A stretch of 64,000 nt of DNA from Bradyrhizobium tropiciagri (GTDB lineage Bacteria > Pseudomonadota > Alphaproteobacteria > Rhizobiales > Xanthobacteraceae): the NCBI RefSeq assembly GCF_018130505.1, contig NZ_JAFCKH010000005.1:1-64000 (forward strand), written 5' to 3'. The position numbers and the translations under genes are program-made. Of the stretch, positions 16,092 through 23,684 are shown in pieces. The notes beneath the pieces are model-generated. The model was not told the DNA's origin. It worked only from the letters and a program-made list of their open reading frames with translations, and searched no databases. The first letter of the stretch is position 1. Each line of letters starts with the position of its first letter.

Positions 16092-16174
16092 GTAGGATGG
16101 GTGGAGCGCAGCGATACCCATCAATCTTCATATGCCGAAGCATGATGGGTATCGCTTCGCTCCACCCATCCTAC
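16092..16174. repeat. Intergenic inverted repeat, GTAGGATGGGTGGAGCG family
   Basis: Arms GTAGGATGGGTGGAGCG and CGCTCCACCCATCCTAC, with further pairing inside (GCGATACCCATCA against TGATGGGTATCGC). Only 15 bp from the previous element. Its right end contains the stop codon of the convergent membrane-protein gene. Confidence 0.88.
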
Positions 16175-16971
16175 GCTTTCCCGCGCTTCCTCCGCCCGAG
16201 CTGCCACAGCGCCAGGTTCCAGACGATGCACGTCGCGAGCGCGCAGCTCAGCCCGATCGGTGAGCCGAATTGCAGCACCGCGACGTGCAGCACGGCGATG
16301 CCGAGGCCGAAGCCGAGCAGGCCCCAGGCGCTGTTGGCGAGAACGGCGGCGGTGGCGGGGCCGCCGATGCGCGGATGCAGGATCAGCATCATCGAGGAGA
16401 ACACGATCGGAAACAGCGCCATCACGCCGGTGACGCGCGGACCGACCCAGGTCGATGCCGTGACCACCGTTCCGACCAAGCTCGCGACCAGTGCGGCGCG
16501 CAGCGGAATGTCGTACCAGCGCCGCGCGATCAGCGGCATCTTCGCGACGTGCCGATAGGGCTTCAGCAACGGAATGCAGATCGCGAAGGTGATCGCGTTG
16601 AGGATCAGCCCGCCGGCGAGCGACCAGGCGAACTGGCGCACGATGGTGGCGAGCACCAGCCAGACCGCGATGGCAGTACCGGCGCTGATCCACATGCTGC
16701 GGCGCTGCGCCAGCACGGCGTAGGTGAGGCCCATGAAGATCGTGGCCGCATTGACCGGCAGGCTCGACAGCGCGCCCTCGGCAATGAAGGCGGCGTCATG
16801 GTCGAGCGCGAGGAAGGTGTAGGACGGCCCCGCCGAGATCGGCAGAGTCGCGATCAGCGCGCCGATCACCGGTCCCGAACGTTCCGTGATGATCGACGCC
16901 GACACCACGAAGGCCGCCGCGACGGCCATCCGCAGCACGAGGATCAGGAGGAAATGAAGTTCGGGGGACAT
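16171..16971 (-). CDS. Polytopic inner-membrane protein of unknown function
   Basis: 266 residues with about eight hydrophobic helices, for example FLLILVLRMAVAAAFVVSAS, LVLATIVRQFAWSLAGGLIL and MALFPIVFSSMMLIL. I do not recognise the family. An Arg/Lys-rich cytoplasmic tail (LGRRKRGKA) ends it. The start MSPELHFLL at 16971 fits the first helix; an upstream extension would run through the repeat at 16977. Its stop codon lies in the inverted repeat at 16092-16174. Convergent with mutS. Confidence 0.7.
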   Translation of the reverse strand: MSPELHFLLILVLRMAVAAAFVVSASIITERSGPVIGALIATLPISAGPSYTFLALDHDAAFIAEGALSSLPVNAATIFMGLTYAVLAQRRSMWISAGTAIAVWLVLATIVRQFAWSLAGGLILNAITFAICIPLLKPYRHVAKMPLIARRWYDIPLRAALVASLVGTVVTASTWVGPRVTGVMALFPIVFSSMMLILHPRIGGPATAAVLANSAWGLLGFGLGIAVLHVAVLQFGSPIGLSCALATCIVWNLALWQLGRRKRGKA

Positions 16972-16976
16972 CCTGC

Positions 16977-17097
16977 GTCGTCCCGGCGAAGGCCGGGACC
17001 CATAACCACGACTATTCGTGGGGAGTGAAAGCCGTCGAGCAGCGCGGCTTGAAGCGATGGGACTCGGCGTATGGGTCCCGGCCTTCGCCGGGACGAC
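16977..17097. repeat. Inverted repeat of the GTCGTCCCGGCGAAGG family
   Basis: 28-bp perfect arms, starting GTCGTCCCGGCGAAGGCC, separated by about 65 bp. It fills the space between the OsmC stop and the start of the membrane-protein gene on the same strand. A shorter relative with a GAAA loop is at 52578-52615. Confidence 0.88.
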
Positions 17098-17103
17098 ATC
17101 CAA

Positions 17104-17613
17104 CTAGATCCGCGCCATCGTCACCGACACCTTCGGGCCATTCTTGATGGTCTGATACACCACGCAATACCGCTCGGTGAGCTTCAGCAACAGATCCAGC
17201 TTGTCCTGCGGCGCGTCGGTGCCGATCTCGAAGCGGAGGCGGATTTCGCGGAAGCCGACCGGAGTCTCCTTGTCGACGCCGAGCGTGCCGCGGAAATCGA
17301 GATCGCCCTCGGCAAGCACGTTGCCGACCTTGAGCGGCACCTCGATCGCGGTCGCGACCGATTTCAGCGTCACGCCGGCGCAGGCGACCAGCGCTTCCAG
17401 CAGCATGTCGCCCGAGCACAACTCGAGCCCGGAGCCGCCGGTGGCAGGGTGCAGGCCGGCAATCGCGAGCGCGCGGCCGGTTTCGACCTTGCAGGAGATG
17501 CCCTCGCTCTCGGTCGAGCCCTTGGCCTTGAGTGTGATCACGGCGGCCGTGGGGTCGCTCTTGTAGCGTTCCTTGATCGGGGCCTGCATTGCGCGGAGTT
17601 CAGCGGCGTCCAT
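17104..17613 (-). CDS. OsmC-family protein (peroxide/thiol reductase fold)
   Basis: 169 residues. The central helix LCSGDMLLEALVACAGVTLK and the later RYCVVYQTIKNG supply the two cysteines expected in the active site of OsmC/Ohr-like proteins; TLGVDKETPVGFREIRLRFE is the typical strand between them. It probably reduces organic or thiol peroxides. The ATG at 17613 has a GGGAGC site. It follows the ssuB-like gene on the same strand after 110 bp containing a repeat, so cotranscription with the sulfonate transporter is possible but not certain. Confidence 0.82.
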   Translation of the reverse strand: MDAAELRAMQAPIKERYKSDPTAAVITLKAKGSTESEGISCKVETGRALAIAGLHPATGGSGLELCSGDMLLEALVACAGVTLKSVATAIEVPLKVGNVLAEGDLDFRGTLGVDKETPVGFREIRLRFEIGTDAPQDKLDLLLKLTERYCVVYQTIKNGPKVSVTMARI

Positions 17614-17643
17614 GGTTCTTGCTCCCGGCGGTTCTTCTTGTCT

Positions 17644-17692
17644 GAGCATGATCATTTCGGAAAACCGGCGGCCACTTTTCCGGATCATGCCC
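17644..17692. repeat. Intergenic inverted repeat, GAGCATG family, copy 2
   Basis: GAGCATGATC...CGGAAAACCG pairs with ACTTTTCCGGATCATGCCC. Same family as 3926-3974 and 63152-63201. It separates the ssuB-like gene from the OsmC gene. Confidence 0.8.
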
Positions 17693-17723
17693 TATGCCGA
17701 TGTAAGACCTTATGGCGCCGATG

Positions 17724-18509
17724 TCACCACCACATCGCCTCGCCGGCGTTGGATTTGTCGGCGCGGTCGCGCACCGCGCGGTCCAGCGAACGGTCGAGCG
17801 CGGTCAGCACGCGGCGCTTGAAGGTGTCGAACAGCTCCGATTTGCGGTCGCGCGGCCGTGCCAAATTGATGGTGATCTCCTGAAACAGCCGGCCCGGCCG
17901 CGGCCGCATCACCAGTACCCGGTCGGCCAGCACCACCGCCTCGTCGACGTCGTGGGTGACCAGGATCAGGGTCGGCCGTGTGTCGGCCCAGAGATCGAGC
18001 AGATGGTCCTGCAGATCGCGCCGGGTGAAGGCATCGAGCGCCGAGAACGGCTCGTCGAGCAGCAGCACTTCCGGCTGCGGCACCAGCGCCCGCGCGATCG
18101 CAACGCGCTGCGCCTGCCCGCCGGACAGCTCGCGCGGCCAGGCATTGGCCTTGTCGGCAAGCCCGACGCGGGCCGACGCCGCCGCGACCTTTTCGCGCCT
18201 GACATCGGCGGGCAGATCGGCGAGACCGAAGCCGATATTGTCGGCGACGGAAAGCCACGGCAAAAGCCGCGGCTCCTGGAAGATGATGCCGATCCTGGCG
18301 TGTGGCGAGGTGATCACGGCATTGTCGAGCGACACGCTGCCGGTGCTGGCGCGGTCGAGACCCGCGATGGCGCGCAGCAGCGTCGACTTGCCGCAACCGG
18401 ACCCGCCGATGATGGCGATGATCTCGCCATGCTGGATCTCGGCGGAAAAACGTTCCAGTGCATGGACGCCGTTGGGATAGGTCTTGCCGACGTCCTTGAG
18501 TGCCAGCAT
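17724..18509 (-). CDS. ssuB: ABC transporter ATP-binding protein, sulfonate/nitrate/taurine type
   Basis: 261 residues. Walker A is GGSGCGKSTLL, the signature is ELSGGQAQRVAIARAL, Walker B is VLLLDEPFSALD and the switch His is in LVTHDVDEAV. This is the SsuB/TauB/NrtD class that energises uptake of aliphatic sulfonates and related oxyanions. It overlaps the permease by 1 bp (TGATG). The third gene of the leftward transporter operon. The exact substrate cannot be settled from the ATPase. Confidence 0.87.
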   Translation of the reverse strand: MLALKDVGKTYPNGVHALERFSAEIQHGEIIAIIGGSGCGKSTLLRAIAGLDRASTGSVSLDNAVITSPHARIGIIFQEPRLLPWLSVADNIGFGLADLPADVRREKVAAASARVGLADKANAWPRELSGGQAQRVAIARALVPQPEVLLLDEPFSALDAFTRRDLQDHLLDLWADTRPTLILVTHDVDEAVVLADRVLVMRPRPGRLFQEITINLARPRDRKSELFDTFKRRVLTALDRSLDRAVRDRADKSNAGEAMWW

Positions 18510-19351
18510 CAGGCCCCTCCCCGCGCGCCGAATGCATCCTGCCAGCGCAGCAGCGGCGCCGCCGCGATCTCGATCAGCCAGTCGGTGGTCTTGCCGAGGA
18601 TGGCAAAGATCACGATCGCGGCGAGGATCTGCGCCGGCTTGCCGAGTTGCTGGCCGTCGATCAGGAGATAGCCAAGCCCTTCGGAGGCGCCCATGAATTC
18701 GGCGGCGACAACGAACATCCAGCCGAGACCGAGGCCGACCCGCAGCGACACCACATAGGCAGGCAGCACCGCGGGCAGCAGGATGCGGCGGATCATCGCA
18801 AAGCCTGATAGCCGGAAGACGCGGCCGACCTCGACGATCTTGCGATCGACCGAGAGGATTGCGCCCATCACGCCGAGATAGACCGGAAAGAACACGCCGA
18901 CCGCGATCAGCGCGACCTTCGAGGTCTCGAAAATGCCGAGCCACAGGATGAACAGCGGCACCCAGGCAATCGAGGGGATCGCGCGCAGCGCCTGCACCGT
19001 TGGATCGAGCAGCCGGCGCGCCAGTCCCCAATAGCCGGAGATCGCGCCGAGGATGGTGCCGGCCACGACGCCGAGCGCGAAACCGGCGCCAACCCGCCAC
19101 ATCGTTGCAAGGATATGGCGCGACAGCTCGCCGCTTCTGGCGAGTTCGACGATGGTCGCGAACACCTTTGACGGCGGCGGAACGAGGCGGCCGTTCGAAT
19201 AGCCGAGGAAGACGGCAAGTTCCCAGCCCACCGCCAGCGCCACCGGCAGCACCAGTCCGAGCGCCGGCCGCGCATAGCGCGACCACCGCGCCGGCGTGGC
19301 AGCCGGCCCGGCCGTCTGTTCCAGCGCGGGCAGGTCAACGGTCATGGCCAT
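18509..19351 (-). CDS. ssuC: ABC transporter permease, sulfonate/nitrate/taurine type
   Basis: 280 residues, six predicted helices. The cytoplasmic EAA-like loop is in EVGRVFRLSGFAMIRRILLP. A long N-terminal tail before the first helix (PALGLVLPVALAVGWELAVF) is typical of SsuC/TauC. It pairs with SsuB (overlapping) and the binding protein at 19520. A 168-bp gap with a strong inverted repeat separates it from the binding-protein gene. Confidence 0.87.
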   Translation of the reverse strand: MAMTVDLPALEQTAGPAATPARWSRYARPALGLVLPVALAVGWELAVFLGYSNGRLVPPPSKVFATIVELARSGELSRHILATMWRVGAGFALGVVAGTILGAISGYWGLARRLLDPTVQALRAIPSIAWVPLFILWLGIFETSKVALIAVGVFFPVYLGVMGAILSVDRKIVEVGRVFRLSGFAMIRRILLPAVLPAYVVSLRVGLGLGWMFVVAAEFMGASEGLGYLLIDGQQLGKPAQILAAIVIFAILGKTTDWLIEIAAAPLLRWQDAFGARGGA

Positions 19352-19391
19352 AGCAAGAACTATTCTTCTGATAGGATTGCAAGGTCACTGC

Positions 19392-19479
19392 GTAGCCCGG
19401 ATGCAGCGAAGCGAAATCCGGGGTGTTTGCGCAAGGTGCGAGAGCGGCCCCGGATTGCGCTTCGCTGCATCCGGGCTAC
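19392..19479. repeat. GTAGCCCGGATG family repeat, copy 2, inside the ssu operon
   Basis: The same long inverted repeat as at 15989-16076. It lies between the binding-protein stop (19520) and the permease start (19351) of one operon, so RNA from the operon would form a strong stem just after the binding-protein message. A short C/G-rich stem (CTCCCCTTGTGGGAGAG) follows on its right. Confidence 0.9.
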
Positions 19480-19519
19480 GAACTTGCCTTCTCCCCTTGT
19501 GGGAGAGGGTGCAGCGGAG

Positions 19520-20494
19520 CTAATTCGTCGGCAGCGGGACCTGATCGTCGATCAGCGAATCCAGCGCCGCCTTGACGTCGGTCTTGGCGTCGATCACGCC
19601 GGCCTGCTGCAGAGCGAGGCCGGCGGCGAGGATCGACTCGCGTTGCGGGGCGCCGATGCGGCTGTGGGTCAGCTCGGTGCGTTCCTTGAGCTGCTTGTCG
19701 ACCACGGAGTCGGGCAGCTTGGTGACCGCGATGAAGGTCTTCTTCAGCTCGTCGTAATTCGCCAGCGAATATTTCCGCGCCTCCTCATAGGTCGCGAGCA
19801 CGCGGCGGACGATGTCCGGGTAATCCTTCAAGAACTGCTCGCGCACATTGAGGATGCCCCAGGTGTTGGCGTCGGCCTTGCGGTAGAACAGCTTTGCGCC
19901 GTCCTCGACTTCGGCTTGCGCCATCATCGGGTCAAGACCGGCCCAGGCGTCGACGTCGCCGCGGATCAGCGCGGTCTTGCCGTCGGCGTGCTGTAGCAGC
20001 ACCGGCGTAATGTCCTTCTCGGTGAGGCCGGCGCCGAGCAGCGCGCGGACCAGGAAGATGTGCGGATCGGTGCCGCGCGTCACCGCGACGCGCTTGCCCT
20101 TGAGATCGGCGACCGAGGTGATCTTGGAATCCTTGCCCGTCACGAGCGCGGTCCATTCGGGGCGCGAATAGACGTAGATCGACTTGATCGGGTTGCCGTT
20201 GATCTTGGCGACCAGCGCGGCCGAGCCCGCCGTCGAGCCGAGATCGATCGAGCCGGCGTTGAGGAACTCGAGCGCCTTGTTGGAGCCGGCCGACTGCACC
20301 CAGACGATGCTGATGCCGTCCTTGGCGAACTCCTTCTCCAGCAGGCCCTTCTGCTTGAGCACCATCGAGACCGGATTGTAGGTCGCCCAGTCGATCCGGA
20401 TCTCCTTCAGCGCGTCGGCGGCAAACGCCGCGCCGGGAAACAAGGCCGAGACCGCAATGAGCGCGGCAGCCGCGCGCCGGGACAATTTAGGCAT
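19520..20494 (-). CDS. ssuA: Sulfonate/nitrate/taurine-type ABC transporter binding protein
   Basis: 324 residues. A signal peptide (AAAALIAVSALFPGAAFA) precedes ADALKEIRIDWATYNPVSMVL. Segments KVQSAGSNKALEFLNAGSIDLG and GKRVAVTRGTDPHIFLVRAL are typical of the SsuA/NMT1-like fold. It binds the oxyanion in the periplasm and feeds SsuC/SsuB. The ATG has a GGGAGG site. A SsuD-like monooxygenase is found only at the far right edge (63564), so the cluster as seen is uptake only. Confidence 0.88.
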   Translation of the reverse strand: MPKLSRRAAAALIAVSALFPGAAFAADALKEIRIDWATYNPVSMVLKQKGLLEKEFAKDGISIVWVQSAGSNKALEFLNAGSIDLGSTAGSAALVAKINGNPIKSIYVYSRPEWTALVTGKDSKITSVADLKGKRVAVTRGTDPHIFLVRALLGAGLTEKDITPVLLQHADGKTALIRGDVDAWAGLDPMMAQAEVEDGAKLFYRKADANTWGILNVREQFLKDYPDIVRRVLATYEEARKYSLANYDELKKTFIAVTKLPDSVVDKQLKERTELTHSRIGAPQRESILAAGLALQQAGVIDAKTDVKAALDSLIDDQVPLPTN

Positions 20495-20692
20495 TGGTCG
20501 ACCTCCCTGATCGAATTAAGAAACACTCTTTTCATTCAATGAGTTATCCTTGCGGTCAACGAGAAAATCTCTACCTTTTGCCAACCGGCGCAAGAACAGC
20601 CTTGCCCAAAGCGCCCAACAAACAGCATGGAGCTGCTGTCCTTATACTTTGGTCAGTGACAGCAACCGCTCCGTCCGATATCGGATGGATAC

Positions 20693-23485
20693 ATGGACAG
20701 CATCGTAGCCGAGGTCCGCGCCGACGCGGATAATCGTTTTGAGACCGCGCGGATCACCGCCGCGATCGATGCGCTCGCCGAGAAGCATGCCGGCCGCGAG
20801 GACCAGTTCCGCGCGGCCATGGCGCAATTGCTCAAGGCAGAGCTGATCGCGGCGCGCACCAAGGCGCAGGCGCTGCTGCTCAAGGACCGCCACGGCCGCC
20901 GCTGCGCCGAGCGGCTCTGCTTCGTGCAGGACGAGATCATCCGCATCCTCTATGCGGCCGCGACCAGGCACCTCTATCACTCGCCGATCCCCTCGGGCGC
21001 CGAGCGCATGGCCGTGGTTGCAACCGGCGGCTATGGCCGCGGGCTGATGGCGCCGGAGTCCGACATCGACCTGCTGTTCATCCTGCCCTACAAGCAGACC
21101 GCCTGGGGCGAGCAGGTTGCCGAGGCCATTCTCTATTGCCTGTGGGACATGGGGCTGAAGGTCGGCCACGCCACCCGCTCGGTCGACGAATCGATCCGTC
21201 AGGCGCGCGGCGACATGACGATCCGCACCGCGATCCTGGAGACGCGCTTTTTGACCGGCGACCAGCCGCTCTATGACGAGTTGGTCGAGCGCTTCGACAA
21301 GGAGGTGGTGCAGGGCACCGCGTCGGAATTCGTCACCGCCAAGCTCGCCGAGCGCGAGGAGCGGCACCGCCGCGCCGGCCAGTCGCGCTATCTGGTTGAG
21401 CCGAACGTCAAGGACGGCAAGGGCGGGCTGCGCGACCTGCACACGCTGTTCTGGATCGCCAAATACGTCTACCGCGTGCGCGAGACCGACGAGCTGCTGG
21501 AGCGCGGCGTGTTCGACGCGCAGGAATACCGCACCTTCCGCCGCTGCGCCGATTTCCTGTGGTCGGTGCGCTGCAACCTGCACTTCTTCGCCGGCCGCGC
21601 CGAGGAGCGGTTGTCGTTCGACATGCAGCGCGAGATCGCGGTTCGTCTCGGCTACACCTCGCATCCCGGCATGCAGGACGTCGAGCGCTTCATGAAGCAC
21701 TACTTCCTGATCGCGAAAGACGTCGGCGATCTCACCGCGATCCTGTGCGCCAAGCTCGAGGACGAGCAGAAGAAGCCGGCACCGGTGCTGAGCCGCATGG
21801 TGGCGCGGTTCCGTCCCGCCACCAAGCGGCGGCGGGTGCCTGAGAGCGACGACTTCATCGTCGACAACAACCGCATCAACCTCGCCGCGCCCGATGTCTT
21901 CAAGCAGGATCCGGTCAATCTGATCCGGATCTTCCGGCTGGCGCAGAAGAATAGCCTCGCCTTCCATCCGGACGCGATGCGGACGGTGACGCGCTCGCTG
22001 AAGCTGATCAACACCGCGCTCCGCGAGGACGAGGAAGCCAACCGCCTGTTCATCGAGATCCTGACCTCCGACAATGCAGAAACGGTGCTGCGGCGGATGA
22101 ACGAGACCGGCGTGCTCGGCCATTTCATCCGCGCCTTCGGCAAGATCGTGTCGATGATGCAGTTCAACATGTACCACCACTACACGGTGGACGAGCATTT
22201 GATCCGCTGCATCGGCTTCCTGCAGGACATCGAGCGCGGCGGCAACGACGAGTTCACGGTCGCCAGCGACCTGTTCCGCAAGATCCGGCCCGAGCACCGC
22301 GCGGTGCTCTACATCGCAACGCTGCTGCACGACGTCGCCAAGGGCCGGCCCGAAGACCATTCGATCGCCGGCGCCAAGGTGGCGCGGCGGCTGTGTCCGC
22401 GGCTCGGCTTCTCCACCGCCGACACCGAGCTGGTGGCCTGGCTGATCGAGGAGCACCTGACGATGTCGACGGTGGCGCAGTCGCGCGACCTGTCGGACCG
22501 CAAGACGATCGAGAACTTTGCCGCCGTGGTGCAATCGGTCGAGCAAATGAAGCTGCTGACCATCCTGACCACCGCCGATATCCGCGGCGTCGGCCCCGGC
22601 GTCTGGAACGGCTGGAAGGCGCAGCTTATCCGCACGCTGTACTACGAGACCGAGCCGGTGCTGACCGGCGGCTTCTCGGAGGTCAATCGCGCCCAGCGCA
22701 TCGCGGTGGCGCAGGCCGAATTCCGCGCCGCCTTCACCGAGTGGCCGGAAGCCGAGCTCAACGCCTATATCGGCCGGCATTACCCGGCCTACTGGCTCAA
22801 GGTCGAGCTGGCGCGCAAGATCCGCCAGGCGCGCTTCATCCGCGCCAGCGAGCAGGCCGGCCACAAGCTCGCGATCAATGTCGGCTTCGACGAATTGCGC
22901 AGCGTCACCGAGCTGACCATCCTGGCGACCGACCATCCCTGGCTGCTGTCGATCATTGCCGGTGCCTGTGCGTCGGCCGGCGCCAACATCGTCGACGCCC
23001 AGATCTACACCACGACCGACGGCCGCGCGCTCGACACCATCTCGATCTCGAGGGAATACGACCGCGACGAAGATGAAGGCCGCCGCGCGACGCGGATCGG
23101 CGAGATGATCGAGCAGGTGCTGGAGGGCAAGCTGCGGCTGCCGGAGGCGGTGGCGAAGCGCGCCGTCCGCAGCAAGGCGCGGCCGTTCATCGTCGAGCCG
23201 GAGGTCACCATCAACAACCAGTGGTCCGACCGCTACACCGTGATCGAGGTGTCCGGCCTCGACCGGCCCGGCCTGCTCTACCAGCTCACCACGGCGATCT
23301 CGAAGCTCAACCTCAACATCGCCTCGGCGCATGTCGCGACCTTCGGCGAGCGCGCCCGCGACGTGTTCTACGTCACCGACCTGCTCGGCGCCCAGATCAC
23401 CGCCCCGACCCGGCAGGCCGCGATCAAGAGCGCGCTGCTGCATCTACTCGCGAGCGAGGACCAGGCGGCGCAGCCGGCGGCGTAG
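20693..23485 (+). CDS. glnD: PII uridylyltransferase / uridylyl-removing enzyme
   Basis: 930 residues. The nucleotidyltransferase motif GGYGRGLMAPESDIDLLF lies near residue 105. The HD domain (LLHDVAKGRPEDHS) removes UMP. Two ACT domains in the C-terminal third (around LTILATDHPWLLSIIAGACA and VIEVSGLDRPGLLYQLTTAI) sense glutamine. It controls PII proteins and through them nitrogen assimilation. The antisense frame of similar length is not a gene. Downstream are 199 bp without a gene. Confidence 0.97.
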   Translation: MDSIVAEVRADADNRFETARITAAIDALAEKHAGREDQFRAAMAQLLKAELIAARTKAQALLLKDRHGRRCAERLCFVQDEIIRILYAAATRHLYHSPIPSGAERMAVVATGGYGRGLMAPESDIDLLFILPYKQTAWGEQVAEAILYCLWDMGLKVGHATRSVDESIRQARGDMTIRTAILETRFLTGDQPLYDELVERFDKEVVQGTASEFVTAKLAEREERHRRAGQSRYLVEPNVKDGKGGLRDLHTLFWIAKYVYRVRETDELLERGVFDAQEYRTFRRCADFLWSVRCNLHFFAGRAEERLSFDMQREIAVRLGYTSHPGMQDVERFMKHYFLIAKDVGDLTAILCAKLEDEQKKPAPVLSRMVARFRPATKRRRVPESDDFIVDNNRINLAAPDVFKQDPVNLIRIFRLAQKNSLAFHPDAMRTVTRSLKLINTALREDEEANRLFIEILTSDNAETVLRRMNETGVLGHFIRAFGKIVSMMQFNMYHHYTVDEHLIRCIGFLQDIERGGNDEFTVASDLFRKIRPEHRAVLYIATLLHDVAKGRPEDHSIAGAKVARRLCPRLGFSTADTELVAWLIEEHLTMSTVAQSRDLSDRKTIENFAAVVQSVEQMKLLTILTTADIRGVGPGVWNGWKAQLIRTLYYETEPVLTGGFSEVNRAQRIAVAQAEFRAAFTEWPEAELNAYIGRHYPAYWLKVELARKIRQARFIRASEQAGHKLAINVGFDELRSVTELTILATDHPWLLSIIAGACASAGANIVDAQIYTTTDGRALDTISISREYDRDEDEGRRATRIGEMIEQVLEGKLRLPEAVAKRAVRSKARPFIVEPEVTINNQWSDRYTVIEVSGLDRPGLLYQLTTAISKLNLNIASAHVATFGERARDVFYVTDLLGAQITAPTRQAAIKSALLHLLASEDQAAQPAA

Positions 23486-23684
23486 CAAGTCACCCGCCCC
23501 GCCTGCGGCAGGGCGAGCTGCCAAAATATCGAAAAACAACCCCATGCAAAGTAGCCGGCGGCGGCGGGGCGCTCGAACGGGCGACTTGACACGTCGGGCA
23601 ACTCATCGCTATTATTCCAATATTCCGAAATCGTGCGAAGAGCCGCCCTCGCCCCAGGGCTAGGTGGCAGCTCACTCTTCCGCC
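23486..23684. other. Gene-free interval after glnD
   Basis: No gene seen. It contains the GC-rich stem-like stretch GCCCCGCCTGCGGCAGGGC just after the glnD stop and the AT-rich stretch CAAAATATCGAAAAACAACC. I recall similar stretches in other Bradyrhizobium intergenic regions, but no second copy exists here. Confidence 0.4.

Noticed and set aside
14476-16143. Long antisense frame over mutS and the repeats
   Set aside because: No domain, low-complexity composition, and it runs through intergenic repeats.
15989-16174. CRISPR-like array of repeats
   Set aside because: The elements are inverted repeats with variable centres, not regularly spaced direct repeats, and there are no cas genes.
20642-23443. 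Open frame of over 900 codons antisense to glnD
   Set aside because: It is rich in Arg, Ala and His with no recognisable domain, while the opposite strand encodes a full GlnD with all motifs. Typical by-product of GC-rich third positions.
23486-23530. Intrinsic terminator after glnD
   Set aside because: A GC-rich stem-like stretch is present but the pairing is imperfect and no T-run follows.
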